Shown here one piece after another: positions 47,149-59,036 of a DNA stretch of 64,000 bases (its first letter is position 1; each line of letters opens with the position of its first letter). A program made the translations under genes and the position numbers. The stretch spans positions 2,246,136-2,310,135 of the forward strand of contig NZ_FNLF01000002.1 of assembly GCF_900103175.1 (NCBI RefSeq). The letters run 5' to 3'. The notes below the pieces were generated by a model. The model saw only the letters and a program-made list of their open reading frames with translations. It was not told the origin of the DNA and did not search any database. The DNA comes from Tsukamurella pulmonis (lineage in GTDB: Bacteria; Actinomycetota; Actinomycetes; Mycobacteriales; Mycobacteriaceae).

Positions 47149-47827
47149 CGACGTACTCCTGGCCGGTGAGCGCCTGGATCTCCTGCATCAGACGATCCGT
47201 GACGGACCGCTCGAGCGCGTGCCGCTCGTCGGGGTCGGAGGGGATGTCGTACTCGATCGGCTCGATCGGCTTGGCGAACTTCACCTGCACGCGCTCGGCG
47301 TGCCAGCTGAAGGGGCCGGGGGGCGAGACCTTGTCGGTGCCGATGACGCCCACGGGGATGATCGGCACGTTCGCCTCGAACGCGATCCGCACGAGGCCCG
47401 TGCGCCCGCGGTACAGGCGGCCGTCGGGGGAGCGGGTGCCTTCCGGGTACATCCCGACGAGCCGTCCCTCGTCGAGCAGCTTCTTCGCGGTGGTGAGCGC
47501 GGCGGTCGCGGCGTCGCCGCCGCTGCGGTCGATCGGGACCTGCCCGGTCTGGGTGTAGAAGAACTTCTGCAGCTTGCCGGAGATGCCCGGCGCGGTGAAG
47601 TAGTCGCTCTTGGCGAGGTAGGAGATGCGGCGCGGCACCACCAGCGGAACGAACAGCCAGTCCGCGATCGAGAGGTGGTTACCGGCGAGCAGAGCCGGAC
47701 CCTCGGCCGGGATGTTCTCGAGCCCCTCGACGGTGGGGCGGTTGACCACCCGGATCGTCGGTCCCACCGAAACGTGCTTGATCAGCCAGTACAGGAGGCC
47801 CTGGTCGCCGTGGTTGGTCTCACCCAT
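47114..47827 (-). CDS. 1-acyl-sn-glycerol-3-phosphate acyltransferase family protein
   Basis: A 237-residue PlsC-domain acyltransferase. Motif I is NHLSIADW (His51, Asp56), motif II FYTQTGQVPIDRSG, motif III YPEGTRSPDGRLYRGRTG (Glu129), motif IV IIPVGVIGTD. These enzymes acylate lysophosphatidate or similar acceptors at the membrane. TAAGTT ends 7 bases before the ATG, the leaderless pattern. It may be cotranscribed with the AraC and VOC genes downstream. Which acyltransferase reaction it performs is not certain; several paralogues are normal in mycolic-acid bacteria. Confidence 0.9.
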   Translation of the reverse strand: MGETNHGDQGLLYWLIKHVSVGPTIRVVNRPTVEGLENIPAEGPALLAGNHLSIADWLFVPLVVPRRISYLAKSDYFTAPGISGKLQKFFYTQTGQVPIDRSGGDAATAALTTAKKLLDEGRLVGMYPEGTRSPDGRLYRGRTGLVRIAFEANVPIIPVGVIGTDKVSPPGPFSWHAERVQVKFAKPIEPIEYDIPSDPDERHALERSVTDRLMQEIQALTGQEYVDEYAKKWRPGS

Positions 47828-47891
47828 GGCGGATAACTTACCGGACCGTCAGGTGTGGTCGGGAGCAGTAGGCGTAGGGCACGATGGGCCT

Positions 47892-48557
47892 GTGACGGCC
47901 TCCACATCGGCGCCCGACTACACGGCGCCCCACTGGGATCGGTCCGCGCTCGTCCTCATCGACGTGCAGAACGACTTCGTCTCCGGCGCCGCGCCGATCC
48001 CGGGCACCGCGGAGTCGGTGCCGGCGATGGCACGACTGGCCGCCGCCTTCCGCGCGGCGGGTCGCCCCGTCGTGCACGTGATCCGCCTGTACGTGCCCGG
48101 TGGCTCCGACGTCGATCCCGTCCGACGGTCCGCCGTGGAGGCGGGCGCGCGGATCGCGGCACCCGGGAGCGCGGGTGCCGGGATTCCCCCGATGCTCCTC
48201 GACGCCCCACTCGATCACGAGCTCCTGCTGTCGGGCGCACTGCAGGAGGTGGGCGCAGCGGAGGCGGTGCTCTTCAAGCCGCGGTGGTCGGCGTTCCACC
48301 GGACCCGGCTCGACGAACACCTGCGCGCACTCGGCGTCGACACGGTGGTCGTGGCGGGGTGCAATCTGCCCAACTGCCCGCGGGCGACCCTGTTCGACGC
48401 CTCCGAGCGGGACTACCGCGCGGCCGTCGTCGCCGATGCGACGTCCCAGGCGACCGAGCAGCGGTTGGACGACCTCCGGATGATCGGTGTCCAGGTCCTC
48501 TCGACTGCGGAGGTGGCCGATGCCCTGGCCGGAAACCCGGTGGCACCGGACCCATAG
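47892..48557 (+). CDS. Isochorismatase family cysteine hydrolase
   Basis: 221 residues. LVLIDVQNDFVSG carries the catalytic Asp, VLFKPRWSAFHRT the Lys, and VVVAGCNLPNCPRATLFDA the Cys of the family triad, so the enzyme should be active as a hydrolase of amides or an isochorismatase-like enzyme. The Cys context GCNLPNCP matches amidohydrolases (for example nicotinamidase-like) rather than true isochorismatases. The GTG has CACGAT ending 6 bases before it. Its stop codon lies inside the TAGAAT -10 box of hisD. Confidence 0.88.
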   Translation: MTASTSAPDYTAPHWDRSALVLIDVQNDFVSGAAPIPGTAESVPAMARLAAAFRAAGRPVVHVIRLYVPGGSDVDPVRRSAVEAGARIAAPGSAGAGIPPMLLDAPLDHELLLSGALQEVGAAEAVLFKPRWSAFHRTRLDEHLRALGVDTVVVAGCNLPNCPRATLFDASERDYRAAVVADATSQATEQRLDDLRMIGVQVLSTAEVADALAGNPVAPDP

Positions 48558-48566
48558 AATGGGGGC

Positions 48567-51644
<3,078 letters not shown>

Positions 51645-51648
<4 letters not shown>

Positions 51649-52133
51649 CGACCCGCTGCCGGTGCGACGCCGCGCGCCGCGCGGAGCCGTGCGACCCCGC
51701 GCCGGAGGAGTGACCTCGCGATGAGTAGGCCGATGAGGTTCTTCCGGACTTCGCGGCGGCGGATGTCGCGCATCTCGTTGTAGTCCGAGATGCTGACGTC
51801 TCGCGTTGTCGCCGCAGCGTCCCGCGGGATGGATCCGCCAGGCAACAAGGTTTCCCGGTACTCGTTGCGTCCGCGCGACCGACGGGACAGGCTCGGTTCC
51901 TCGTACCGGCACAGGTCCGCCGGCTGCATGGCGACGAAGCCACAGGTCGGCGGACCGAGGTAGGCTCGCGTGCTCTTCGGTAGATCGATGACAGCCGCGC
52001 CGATGAAGGCGACAGCCAGGATCCCCATGATGATCGTGGCGGTTCGCAGATTACGCGCAGAGATCGGCGGAGCGCCGTTTCCCGGTCGCAGGGGCCGCGG
52101 CACCCCTGTCGGTGCCTCTCGGCCCGACGGCAT
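51645..52133 (-). CDS. Uncharacterised small membrane protein
   Basis: 162 residues, one hydrophobic segment ([21 protein letters not shown], about 32-52) after a proline-rich N terminus, then a hydrophilic part with three cysteines and a strongly basic C terminus ([31 protein letters not shown] in segments). I do not recognise it. G+C is lower than in neighbouring genes, and it sits where the his operon would continue in mycobacteria, so it may be an insertion. The ATG used gives MPSGREAP; the frame could begin further upstream. Confidence 0.6.
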
Positions 52134-52279
52134 ACGTGAATCCAGTCCGTTTCCCCGCCCCCGGCGGTGAAGCAGTACGACGGCACAGTACGCCGAGACC
52201 GTACGTTCGTGGACGATTGTCGAGAAACCCGTGCCCGGAGAGGATCCCGTCGGTTTTCGCGCAGCGAGGAACGGATCTC

Positions 52280-52298
52280 TTTTGTAGGATCAACAAAA
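52280..52298 (+). promoter_or_regulatory. Inverted repeat upstream of the M61 peptidase gene
   Basis: TTTTGT-N7-ACAAAA is a perfect 6-bp inverted repeat in an A+T-rich patch 20 bases before the GTG of the lipoprotein gene; TAGGAT in its spacer could be a -10 box. It looks like a repressor operator at the promoter. The remaining 185 bases between the two genes have no other clear signal. Confidence 0.45.
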
Positions 52299-52317
52299 TT
52301 GTCTGCGGAAGTCGGGA

Positions 52318-54228
52318 GTGCCGGTGTCCAGGAGTCGAGGCCTCAGTGCCGTCAGCATCGTGATCGTCCTTCTGGCGGGGCTGTTCGCCTGCGGCTCGCC
52401 CGACCGCACGGAAGGGGGCGCGGGGGAACAGCAGCCGATCTCGGTGGCGGTCGACGTGACGAACCTTCCGCAGCGGATCATCGGTGTGAAGCAGACGATC
52501 CCCGTCAGCCCGGGCGAGACGACTCTGCTCTTCCCGCAGTGGCTTCCGGGCAATCACTCGCCGTCCGGCCCGATCGACAAGATCGCCGGTATCACCTTCT
52601 CGGGGAACGGGAAGAAGCTGCAGTGGAAGCGCGATCCGCTCGACGTCTACAAGCTCACGGTCTCGGTGCCCGACGGGGTCACCTCGCTCGACGCCGCCTT
52701 CCAGTACCTGACCCCGACGGACAGCACGCAGGGCCGGGTGGTGATGACGCCGTCCATGCTGAACCTGCAGTGGAACGCCGTGCTGCTCTACCCCGAAGGT
52801 AAGCCCGCCGCCGACATCCCGTTCCGTGCGAGCGTCACCTACCCGCCGGGATTCGACGCCGGAACCGCACTCGACGTCGATCGGCGCGAGGGGGACACCG
52901 TCGACTACAAGACCGTTCCCCTCGACGTCCTGGTCGATTCGCCCGTCTACGCCGGCCGGTTCCACCGGGAGTTCGACCTGGCACCGGGGGCGAAGGTCCC
53001 GGTGCGGCTGCAGGTCTTCGCCGATGCCCCGGAGCAACTCGACGCGAAGCCCGAGCACATCGAGCAGCATCGGGCGCTCGTGCAGCAGGCGCTCAAGCTG
53101 TACGGATCGCAGCACTACAACCGCTACGACTTCCTGCTCTCGCTCTCGGACCAGCTCAGCTCCAACGGGCTCGAGCATCAGCGATCGAGTGAGAACGGCC
53201 AGCCCACCGACTACTTCACCGGATGGAACCCGGAGCTGGGCAGTGACGATCTGCTCGGTCACGAGTACACCCACTCGTGGAACGGCAAGTTCCGGCGACC
53301 CGCCGACCTGTGGACTCCGAATTTCAACACCCCCATGCAGGACAGTCTGATGTGGGTCTACGAGGGCCAGACCCAGTACTGGGGCAACGTTCTCACCGGA
53401 CGTGCGGGACTCCGCTCGCCCGAGGTATCCCGGGACGCGCTGGCCTCGGTGGTCGCCACCTACACCGACGGCCGGCCGGGCCTGTCCTGGCGCAGCCTGC
53501 AGGACACCACCAACGATCCGATCATCGCGCAGCGCCGCACCAAGCCGTACCGGTCGTGGCAGCTCAGCGAGGACTACTACCAGGGCGGCCAGCTCGTCTG
53601 GCTGGGCGTGGACGCGCGGATCCGGGAGCTGACCGGCGACACCAAGTCGCTCGACGACTTCGCCCGCGCCTTCTTCGGCGTCGACGACGGGCAGTGGGAG
53701 AAGCAGAAGACCTACGACTTCGACGAGGTGGTCTCGACACTCAACGGCGTCGTCGCGGACGACTGGGCGAAGTACCTGCGCGACCGCCTCGACGGCACCG
53801 AGCCCTTCGCGTCGAGCGTGGAGAAGACCGGCTGGAAGCTGGTCTACGACAGCAACCCCGGTGCTCTGTTGGCCGCGCAGATGAAGGAGGCGCAGGGCGC
53901 GGCCAACTACACCTACTCCCTGGGGCTCAACGTCTCCGCAGCGGGCAAGGTCACCGACGTGCGCTGGGACGGACCGGCGTTCAAGGCGAAGGTCGGCACG
54001 GGGATGACGGTGCTCGCGGTCAACGACGCGGCGTACTCGCAGGCCACGATGCAGACCGCCCTCGAGGCGGCGAAGACCAACCCGGCGCCGATCCGTCTCC
54101 AGGTCAAGGACTTCGACCAGACCCGCACCGTCGAGATCGACTACCACGACGGGCCGCGCTACCCGCATCTGCAGCGCATCGACGGGACGCCGGACTACCT
54201 CAGCCGGATCCTGGCGAGCCGTCCGTAG
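52318..54228 (+). CDS. M61 glycyl aminopeptidase-like lipoprotein with C-terminal PDZ domain
   Basis: A 636-residue lipoprotein. Signal sequence MPVSRSRGLSAVSIVIVLLAGLFAC with lipobox LFAC (Cys at about 25). The M61 layout follows: an N-terminal beta domain with LFPQWLPGNHSPSGPID, then the zinc motif HEYTHSWNGKFRRP (HExxH at 315-319) and the third ligand in WVYEGQTQYWG (Glu349). A PDZ-like segment lies near 525-600 (GLNVSAAGKVTDVRWDGPA, GMTVLAVND). All metal ligands are present, so it should be an active peptidase on the outer face. GTG start; a GTG 6 bases later is possible. Confidence 0.88.
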   Translation: MPVSRSRGLSAVSIVIVLLAGLFACGSPDRTEGGAGEQQPISVAVDVTNLPQRIIGVKQTIPVSPGETTLLFPQWLPGNHSPSGPIDKIAGITFSGNGKKLQWKRDPLDVYKLTVSVPDGVTSLDAAFQYLTPTDSTQGRVVMTPSMLNLQWNAVLLYPEGKPAADIPFRASVTYPPGFDAGTALDVDRREGDTVDYKTVPLDVLVDSPVYAGRFHREFDLAPGAKVPVRLQVFADAPEQLDAKPEHIEQHRALVQQALKLYGSQHYNRYDFLLSLSDQLSSNGLEHQRSSENGQPTDYFTGWNPELGSDDLLGHEYTHSWNGKFRRPADLWTPNFNTPMQDSLMWVYEGQTQYWGNVLTGRAGLRSPEVSRDALASVVATYTDGRPGLSWRSLQDTTNDPIIAQRRTKPYRSWQLSEDYYQGGQLVWLGVDARIRELTGDTKSLDDFARAFFGVDDGQWEKQKTYDFDEVVSTLNGVVADDWAKYLRDRLDGTEPFASSVEKTGWKLVYDSNPGALLAAQMKEAQGAANYTYSLGLNVSAAGKVTDVRWDGPAFKAKVGTGMTVLAVNDAAYSQATMQTALEAAKTNPAPIRLQVKDFDQTRTVEIDYHDGPRYPHLQRIDGTPDYLSRILASRP

Positions 54229-54235
54229 TCCGGGC

Positions 54236-55585
54236 TCAGGCCTCGCCGCGGCGGAGCAGGCGGCCGTGCGGCGTGGCGAAGTCGATCTTCTCGCCGCGCA
54301 GCCAGGTGCCGGCGACGACGCCGGCGAGCGCCCGACCGTCGTAGGGGGTGATGGCGTTCTTGTGGTGCAGGCGGTGCACGTCGACGACCTGGGCGGCTTC
54401 GGGCTCGAAGACGGCGAAGTCGGCGTCGAAGCCGAGGGCGATGCGGCCCTTGCGGGTCATCCCGGCGAGCTTGGCGGGATTGGCGGACATCCATTCGAGG
54501 ACCTGCTCGAGGGAGATGCCGCGCTTGCGCGCCTCGGTCCAGATCAGCTGCAGGCCGAGCTGCAATGAGGCGACGCCGCCCCACGCGACGCCGAAATCGC
54601 CGTTCTCCACGTCCTTGAGGTCGATCGTCGAGGGGGAGTGGTCCGAGACGATGCAGTCGATGGTGCCGTCGAGCAGGCCCTGCCACAGCAGCTCGCGGTT
54701 GGACGCCTCACGGATCGGCGGGCAGCACTTGAAAGCGGTGCCGCCGGCGGGGATCTCCTCGGCCAGCAGCGTGAGGTAGTGCGGGCAGGTCTCCACGGTG
54801 AGCTTGACCCCGTCGCGTCGCGCGGAGGCGATCATCGGCAGCGCGTCGGACGAGGACAGGTGCAGGACGTGCGCGCGGGCGCCGGTCCAGCGGGCACGCT
54901 CGATGACGTCCGCGATCGCCTTGTTCTCGGCGCCGCGGGGGCGCGAGGCGAGGAAGCCCGAGTAGTCGGCGCCGGTCGGTTCCGGGGCGTGCTCGATCGA
55001 GCAGGCGTCCTCGGCGTGCACGATCATCAGCGAATCGAAGGTGGCGAGCTCCGCCATGTCCTCCTGCATCTCGTCCACGGTCAGCGCGGGGAACTCGTCG
55101 ACGCCCGAGTGCAGCAGGAAGCACTTGAAGCCGAAGACGCCGTCGTCGTGCAGGCCCCGCAGCTGATCCTTGTTGCCCGGCACGGCACCGCCCCAGAAGC
55201 CGACGTCGATGTAGGCCTTGGGGCCGGCCACCTCGCGCTTGAGGCGCAGGGCGTCGCGGTCGACGGTGGGCGGGATCGAGTTGAGCGGCATGTCGACCAG
55301 GGTCGTGACGGCACCCGCCGCGGCCGCCTTGGTGGCGGACTCGAAGCCCTCCCATTCGGTGCGTCCCGGCTCGTTGACGTGGACGTGCGTGTCCACGAGG
55401 CCGGGGATCATCACCTGATCGTCGGTGAGCTCGATGACCTCGCGGCCGGCCAGCGCGTTGCCGAGCGGCTCGATGGCGGCGACTCGGCCGTCCCGGATGC
55501 CGACCTCGCGCGCCACGGTTCCCGCGGTGGTGACGATGCGGCGGCCGCGGACCACCAGGTCGTACTCGGTGGGCTCGGTGCTCAT
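54236..55585 (-). CDS. allB: Allantoinase
   Basis: AllB opens the hydantoin ring of allantoin to allantoate. The 449-residue amidohydrolase has the first zinc pair in VDTHVHVNEPGRTEWEGF (His67, His69), the lysine to be carboxylated in GFKCFLLHSG (Lys154), then MIVHAEDACSIEHA, VLHLSSSDALPM, VETCPHYLTL and IVSDHSPSTIDLK, all of the allantoinase/dihydropyrimidinase type. AAGGAG lies about 7 bases before the ATG. Divergent from the permease gene. A TTCCGC-G-GCGGAA palindrome lies 20 bases upstream of its start. Confidence 0.95.
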   Translation of the reverse strand: MSTEPTEYDLVVRGRRIVTTAGTVAREVGIRDGRVAAIEPLGNALAGREVIELTDDQVMIPGLVDTHVHVNEPGRTEWEGFESATKAAAAGAVTTLVDMPLNSIPPTVDRDALRLKREVAGPKAYIDVGFWGGAVPGNKDQLRGLHDDGVFGFKCFLLHSGVDEFPALTVDEMQEDMAELATFDSLMIVHAEDACSIEHAPEPTGADYSGFLASRPRGAENKAIADVIERARWTGARAHVLHLSSSDALPMIASARRDGVKLTVETCPHYLTLLAEEIPAGGTAFKCCPPIREASNRELLWQGLLDGTIDCIVSDHSPSTIDLKDVENGDFGVAWGGVASLQLGLQLIWTEARKRGISLEQVLEWMSANPAKLAGMTRKGRIALGFDADFAVFEPEAAQVVDVHRLHHKNAITPYDGRALAGVVAGTWLRGEKIDFATPHGRLLRRGEA

Positions 55586-55604
55586 GGGGTGGCTCCTTCG
55601 ATCG

Positions 55605-55617
55605 TTCCGCGGCGGAA
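55605..55617 (-). promoter_or_regulatory. Palindrome at the allB leader
   Basis: TTCCGC-G-GCGGAA is a perfect 13-base inverted repeat between the allB start and the divergent permease promoter. It contains the same GGAA/TTCC half-sites as the operators at 55761 and 60329 but in the opposite order, so it may be an additional site for the same regulator or for another one. Confidence 0.4.
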
Positions 55618-55760
55618 TCCGGTGTCCGTGACTGCGAGAAGAGTAGGTGTGACCTGCGCCACTCGTCAAGACGACTGTTCCGCGTTGCGATCACTATATT
55701 CCGACATGCGACATCGCTCTTGACAGGGTGGCTGAGATAGGTCTTACTTATCGGCACGTG

Positions 55761-55793
55761 TGGAACACACTTTCCGCAGGATGGAACATTCCT
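55761..55793. promoter_or_regulatory. Candidate allantoin-regulon operators ahead of the permease gene
   Basis: TGGAA-CACACT-TTCCG (55761-55776) is a GGAA-N6-TTCC inverted repeat, followed by GGAA-CA-TTCC (55783-55792). The first repeat has the same spacing and flanks (TGGAA...TTCCG) as the one at 60329-60344. IclR-type allantoin repressors (AllR) are known to bind GGAA/TTCC palindromes, so these are candidates for such a regulator, whose gene is not in the window. Confidence 0.6.
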
Positions 55794-55827
55794 GATCGCG
55801 GTCAGCCCGGAGGAACGAAGGCTCAGC

Positions 55828-57375
55828 ATGACAGACATTCCCTCGACCGGCGTCGCACCGGCAGCAGAGGCGAATCCGATCCGGCTCGGTGACGCCGCGG
55901 TCGGCGGCGTCCCGGACGTGGACGCTCTGAACCGGCTCAGCGCCGGCCTCTACAACCAGGATCTGGCACCGACGAAGCGCGCCGGGCGCACCTGGGGCGG
56001 CTACAACATCTTCACCCTCTGGGCGAACGACGTGCACAGCCTCGGCAACTACGCCTTCGCGATCGGCCTGTTCGCCCTGGGCCTCGGTGGCTGGCAGATC
56101 CTCGTCGCCCTCGGCCTCGGTGCGATCTTCCTGTTCCTGCTGCTCAATCTCTCCGGGTTCATGGGGGAGAAGACGGGCGTGCCCTTCCCGGTGATGAGTC
56201 GCATCTCGTTCGGGATCCGCGGGGCACAGATCCCGGCGCTGATCCGTGGCGTCGTCGCGATCGCCTGGTTCGGCATCCAGACCTACCTCGCGTCGGTCGT
56301 ACTGCGGATCATGATCGTCGCGGTGATCCCCGGCGCCGCGACGCTGGACGAGAACCGATTCCTCGGCCTGTCCACCCTCGGCTGGATCGCCTTCCTGGTG
56401 TTGTGGGCCGTGCAGCTGGTGATCGTCAGTTACGGCATGGAGATGATCCGCAAGTACGAGGCCTTCGCCGGTCCCGTCATCCTGATCACGATGGCCGCAC
56501 TGGCGATCTGGATGTTCGGCAAGGCCGACTTCTCGATCGCCTGGACCACGCCCGATTCCACGACCGGTGTGGAGATGTGGCTCCAGATCGTCGGCGGCGC
56601 GAGTCTCTGGGTCGCCATCTACGGGACCTTCGTCCTCAACTTCTGCGACTTCACCCGCAACGCGACCTCCAAGCGGTCGATCGTGCGGGGCAACTTCTTC
56701 GGCATCCCGCTCAACATGCTCCTCTTCGGTGCCATCGTGATCACGCTGGCGGGCGCGCAGTTCCGGATCGACGGCCGCGTCATCGAGTCGCCCGCCGACA
56801 TCGTCCAGACCGTGCCCAACACCCTGCTGCTGGTGCTCGCCTGCCTGGCGCTGCTCGTGCTCACCGTCGCGGTGAACCTGATGGCGAACTTCGTCGCGCC
56901 GATCTACGCCCTCAACAACCTGTTCCCCAAGCATCTGAACTTCCGTCGGGCCGGGATCATCTCGGGCGTCATCGGGCTGATCATCCTGCCGTGGAACCTG
57001 TACGACTCGCCGGCTGTCATCACCTACTTCCTCGGCGGGCTCGGGGCGCTGCTCGGCCCGCTGTTCGGCATCGTCATGGCCGACTACTGGCTCATCCGCA
57101 CGTCGAAGGTCAACGTGCCCGACCTGTACTGCGACCTTCCGGATGCGCCGTACTACTACCGGCGCGGCGTGAACCCGCGCGCGGTGATCGCCCTCGTCCC
57201 CACCGCCGGTGCGGCCCTGCTGATGGCCTTCGTGCCCGCCTTCCACGTCGTGTCGAACTACTCCTGGTTCATCGGTGCCGGTCTCGGCGCCGTCGTCTAC
57301 CTCGTGGTGGCCGACCGTCGTGGACCGTTCGTCGACGTCTCCGGCGAGCCGATCGCCGTCCCCAGCACGCACTAA
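55828..57375 (+). CDS. NCS1 family transporter, probable allantoin permease
   Basis: A 515-residue nucleobase:cation symporter-1 protein with about twelve hydrophobic segments. LYNQDLAPTKRAGRTWGGYNIFTLWANDVHSLGNYAFAIG, in segments, is the NCS1 signature around helix 1, and FPVMSRISFGIRGAQIPALIRG the next conserved stretch. The family takes up allantoin, hydantoins, uracil and cytosine. Placement between allantoinase and racemase genes favours allantoin or a hydantoin. GGAGG lies about 18 bases and GAAGG about 8 bases before the ATG. It is followed by the racemase gene after 12 bases. Confidence 0.92.
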   Translation: MTDIPSTGVAPAAEANPIRLGDAAVGGVPDVDALNRLSAGLYNQDLAPTKRAGRTWGGYNIFTLWANDVHSLGNYAFAIGLFALGLGGWQILVALGLGAIFLFLLLNLSGFMGEKTGVPFPVMSRISFGIRGAQIPALIRGVVAIAWFGIQTYLASVVLRIMIVAVIPGAATLDENRFLGLSTLGWIAFLVLWAVQLVIVSYGMEMIRKYEAFAGPVILITMAALAIWMFGKADFSIAWTTPDSTTGVEMWLQIVGGASLWVAIYGTFVLNFCDFTRNATSKRSIVRGNFFGIPLNMLLFGAIVITLAGAQFRIDGRVIESPADIVQTVPNTLLLVLACLALLVLTVAVNLMANFVAPIYALNNLFPKHLNFRRAGIISGVIGLIILPWNLYDSPAVITYFLGGLGALLGPLFGIVMADYWLIRTSKVNVPDLYCDLPDAPYYYRRGVNPRAVIALVPTAGAALLMAFVPAFHVVSNYSWFIGAGLGAVVYLVVADRRGPFVDVSGEPIAVPSTH

Positions 57376-57387
57376 GGAGCACTCGCC

Positions 57388-58110
57388 ATGCGCATCCTCG
57401 TCGCCAACGTCAACACCACCGCGTCCATGACCGATGCGATCGCCGAGTCCGCACGATCGGCAGCGTCGCCGGGCACCGAGATCGTCGGTATCACACCGCG
57501 TTTCGGAGCCGACTCCTGCGAGGGCAACTTCGAGTCGTACCTCGCCGCTATCGCGGTCATGGACGCGATCACGCGCTACGAGGGGCCGTACGACGCGGTG
57601 ATCCAGGCCGGATACGGCGAGCACGGCCGCGAGGGCCTGCAGGAACTGCTCGACGTGCCCGTCGTGGACATCACCGAGGCGGCGGCCTCCACCGCGATGT
57701 ACCTGGGGCACAAGTACTCCGTCGTCACCACTCTCGATCGCACCGTCCCGCTCATCGAGGACCGGCTCAAGCTCGCCGGACTCGACGCGCGCTGTGCCTC
57801 GGTGCGGGCGTCGGGCCTCGGGGTGCTCGAACTCGAGTCCGAGCCCGAGCGCGCCGTGGAGGCCATCGTCGCCCAGGCCCGCGAGGCCGTCGAGCGCGAT
57901 CACGCCGAGGTGATCTGCCTCGGGTGCGGTGGCATGGCCGAGCTGGAGGAGAAGGTCTCCGCCGCCACCGGCGTCCCCATCGTCGACGGTGTCCGCTCCG
58001 CCGTCACGATCGCCGAGGGTCTCGTGCGGATGGGACTGAAGACCTCCAAGGTCCGGACCTACGCCCCGCCGCGGCCGAAGGTCGTGACGGGCTGGCCCTT
58101 CTCGCTCTGA
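57388..58110 (+). CDS. Asp/Glu/hydantoin racemase family protein, probable allantoin racemase
   Basis: A 240-residue two-lobed racemase-family protein: MRILVANVNTTASMTDAIAE, then DAVIQAGYGEHGREGLQELLDVP and the second catalytic Cys in EVICLGCGGMAEL (Cys180). In hydantoin and allantoin racemases the first cysteine stands in an A-C-x-G motif; here the corresponding place is A74-G75-Y-G, so that Cys seems to be glycine. The enzyme may therefore use another group, or catalyse a one-sided reaction (decarboxylase or isomerase). Its place 12 bases after the permease gene fits a role in interconverting (R)- and (S)-allantoin. Ends just before a long hairpin. Confidence 0.82.
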   Translation: MRILVANVNTTASMTDAIAESARSAASPGTEIVGITPRFGADSCEGNFESYLAAIAVMDAITRYEGPYDAVIQAGYGEHGREGLQELLDVPVVDITEAAASTAMYLGHKYSVVTTLDRTVPLIEDRLKLAGLDARCASVRASGLGVLELESEPERAVEAIVAQAREAVERDHAEVICLGCGGMAELEEKVSAATGVPIVDGVRSAVTIAEGLVRMGLKTSKVRTYAPPRPKVVTGWPFSL

Positions 58111-58160
58111 CGGCCCGCATCGACACCGAAGCAGGATCGAGCGATCGGCCGCCCCTACGA

Positions 58161-58205
58161 AACGACGGTGCCGCCTCCCAAAATCCGGGAGGCGGCACCG
58201 TCGTT
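58161..58205. terminator. Bidirectional terminator hairpin
   Basis: Perfect 19-bp inverted repeat (arms 58161-58179 and 58187-58205) with a 7-base loop, between the convergent racemase and allE genes. Arms begin AACGACGGTG and end CACCGTCGTT, so the stem is flanked by AA/TT on both sides. This is the strongest hairpin noticed in the window. Confidence 0.85.
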
Positions 58206-58214
58206 CCGGCGATC

Positions 58215-59036
58215 TCAGAGCATGATCTGGCGGTTGACGTCCTTGTAGAGCAGGTACCGGAAGTTCGACGGGCCGCCCGCGTAGCAGGCCTGAGGGCAGA
58301 AGGCGCGCAGGGACATGTAATCGCCCTCCTGCACCTCGACCCAATCGCCGTTGAGCCGGTAGACGGCCTTGCCCTCGAGGACGTACAGGCCGTGCTCCAT
58401 CACATGGGTCTCGGCGAACGGGATCGACGCGCCCGGCTCGAACGTGACGATGTTGCAGTGCATGTCGTACGCGAGGTCCTGCGGGTCCAGGATGCGGGTG
58501 GTGCGCCACTTGTTGTCGGTGCCGGGCATCGGCGAGGGCTCGATGTCGCGCTCGTTGCCGACCGCGACGCGCGGGGTGTGGCCGGCCAGCGGCTCGTAGC
58601 GCTTGCGGATCCACTGGAACACGGCGGCGCCGTCGGCGGTGTTGGCGACCGACCACGGCGAGCCCGCGGGGATGTAGGCGTACCCGCCCTCGGTGAGGGT
58701 GTGCGCCTGACCGTCGATGGTGACCTGCAGCGTGCCCTGGGTCAGGAGCAGGAAGCTCTGCACCTCGGGCTGCGGCTCGGGGGCGTCGGAGCCGCCGCCC
58801 GGGCCGACCTCGACGATCGACTGCGCGAAGGTGGTCGAGCCGCCGGCGACCGGACGGTTGAGCACCCACGCGCGCGTGTTGGTCCAGCCGGGGAAGACCG
58901 AGGTGACGATGTCGCGCATGACGCCGCGCGGGATCACGGTGTAGGCCTCGGTGACGATCGCGCGGTCGGTGAGCAGGTCCGTCTGCGGCGGGTGGCCGCC
59001 CTGCGGCGAGTAGTAGACGGGTGCGGACGAGCTCAT
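58215..59036 (-). CDS. allE: (S)-ureidoglycine aminohydrolase
   Basis: AllE (YlbA) converts ureidoglycine to (S)-ureidoglycolate plus ammonia in allantoin breakdown. The 273-residue bicupin has two beta-barrel domains: EVQSFLLLTQGTLQVTIDG with YIPAGSPWSV in the first, and FAETHVMEHGLYVLEGKAVYRLNGDWVEV with YMSLRAFCPQACYAGG in the second. The second domain has the Glu/His metal ligands (ETHVMEHG) described for the family. The ATG overlaps the stop of the DUF6986 gene by 4 bases. Transcription ends at the hairpin downstream. Confidence 0.93.
   Translation of the reverse strand: MSSSAPVYYSPQGGHPPQTDLLTDRAIVTEAYTVIPRGVMRDIVTSVFPGWTNTRAWVLNRPVAGGSTTFAQSIVEVGPGGGSDAPEPQPEVQSFLLLTQGTLQVTIDGQAHTLTEGGYAYIPAGSPWSVANTADGAAVFQWIRKRYEPLAGHTPRVAVGNERDIEPSPMPGTDNKWRTTRILDPQDLAYDMHCNIVTFEPGASIPFAETHVMEHGLYVLEGKAVYRLNGDWVEVQEGDYMSLRAFCPQACYAGGPSNFRYLLYKDVNRQIML

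Noticed and set aside
52051-54168. Minus-strand open frame of 705 codons opposite the M61 peptidase
   Set aside because: No motif, Val/Arg/Leu/Gly-biased, and the plus strand has signal peptide, lipobox and zinc motifs.
55744-58869. Minus-strand open frame of 1041 codons opposite the permease and racemase genes
   Set aside because: Its translation is low-complexity Arg/Gly/Asp/Glu sequence, and the plus-strand frames have clear family motifs with normal codon bias. A high-G+C antisense artefact.
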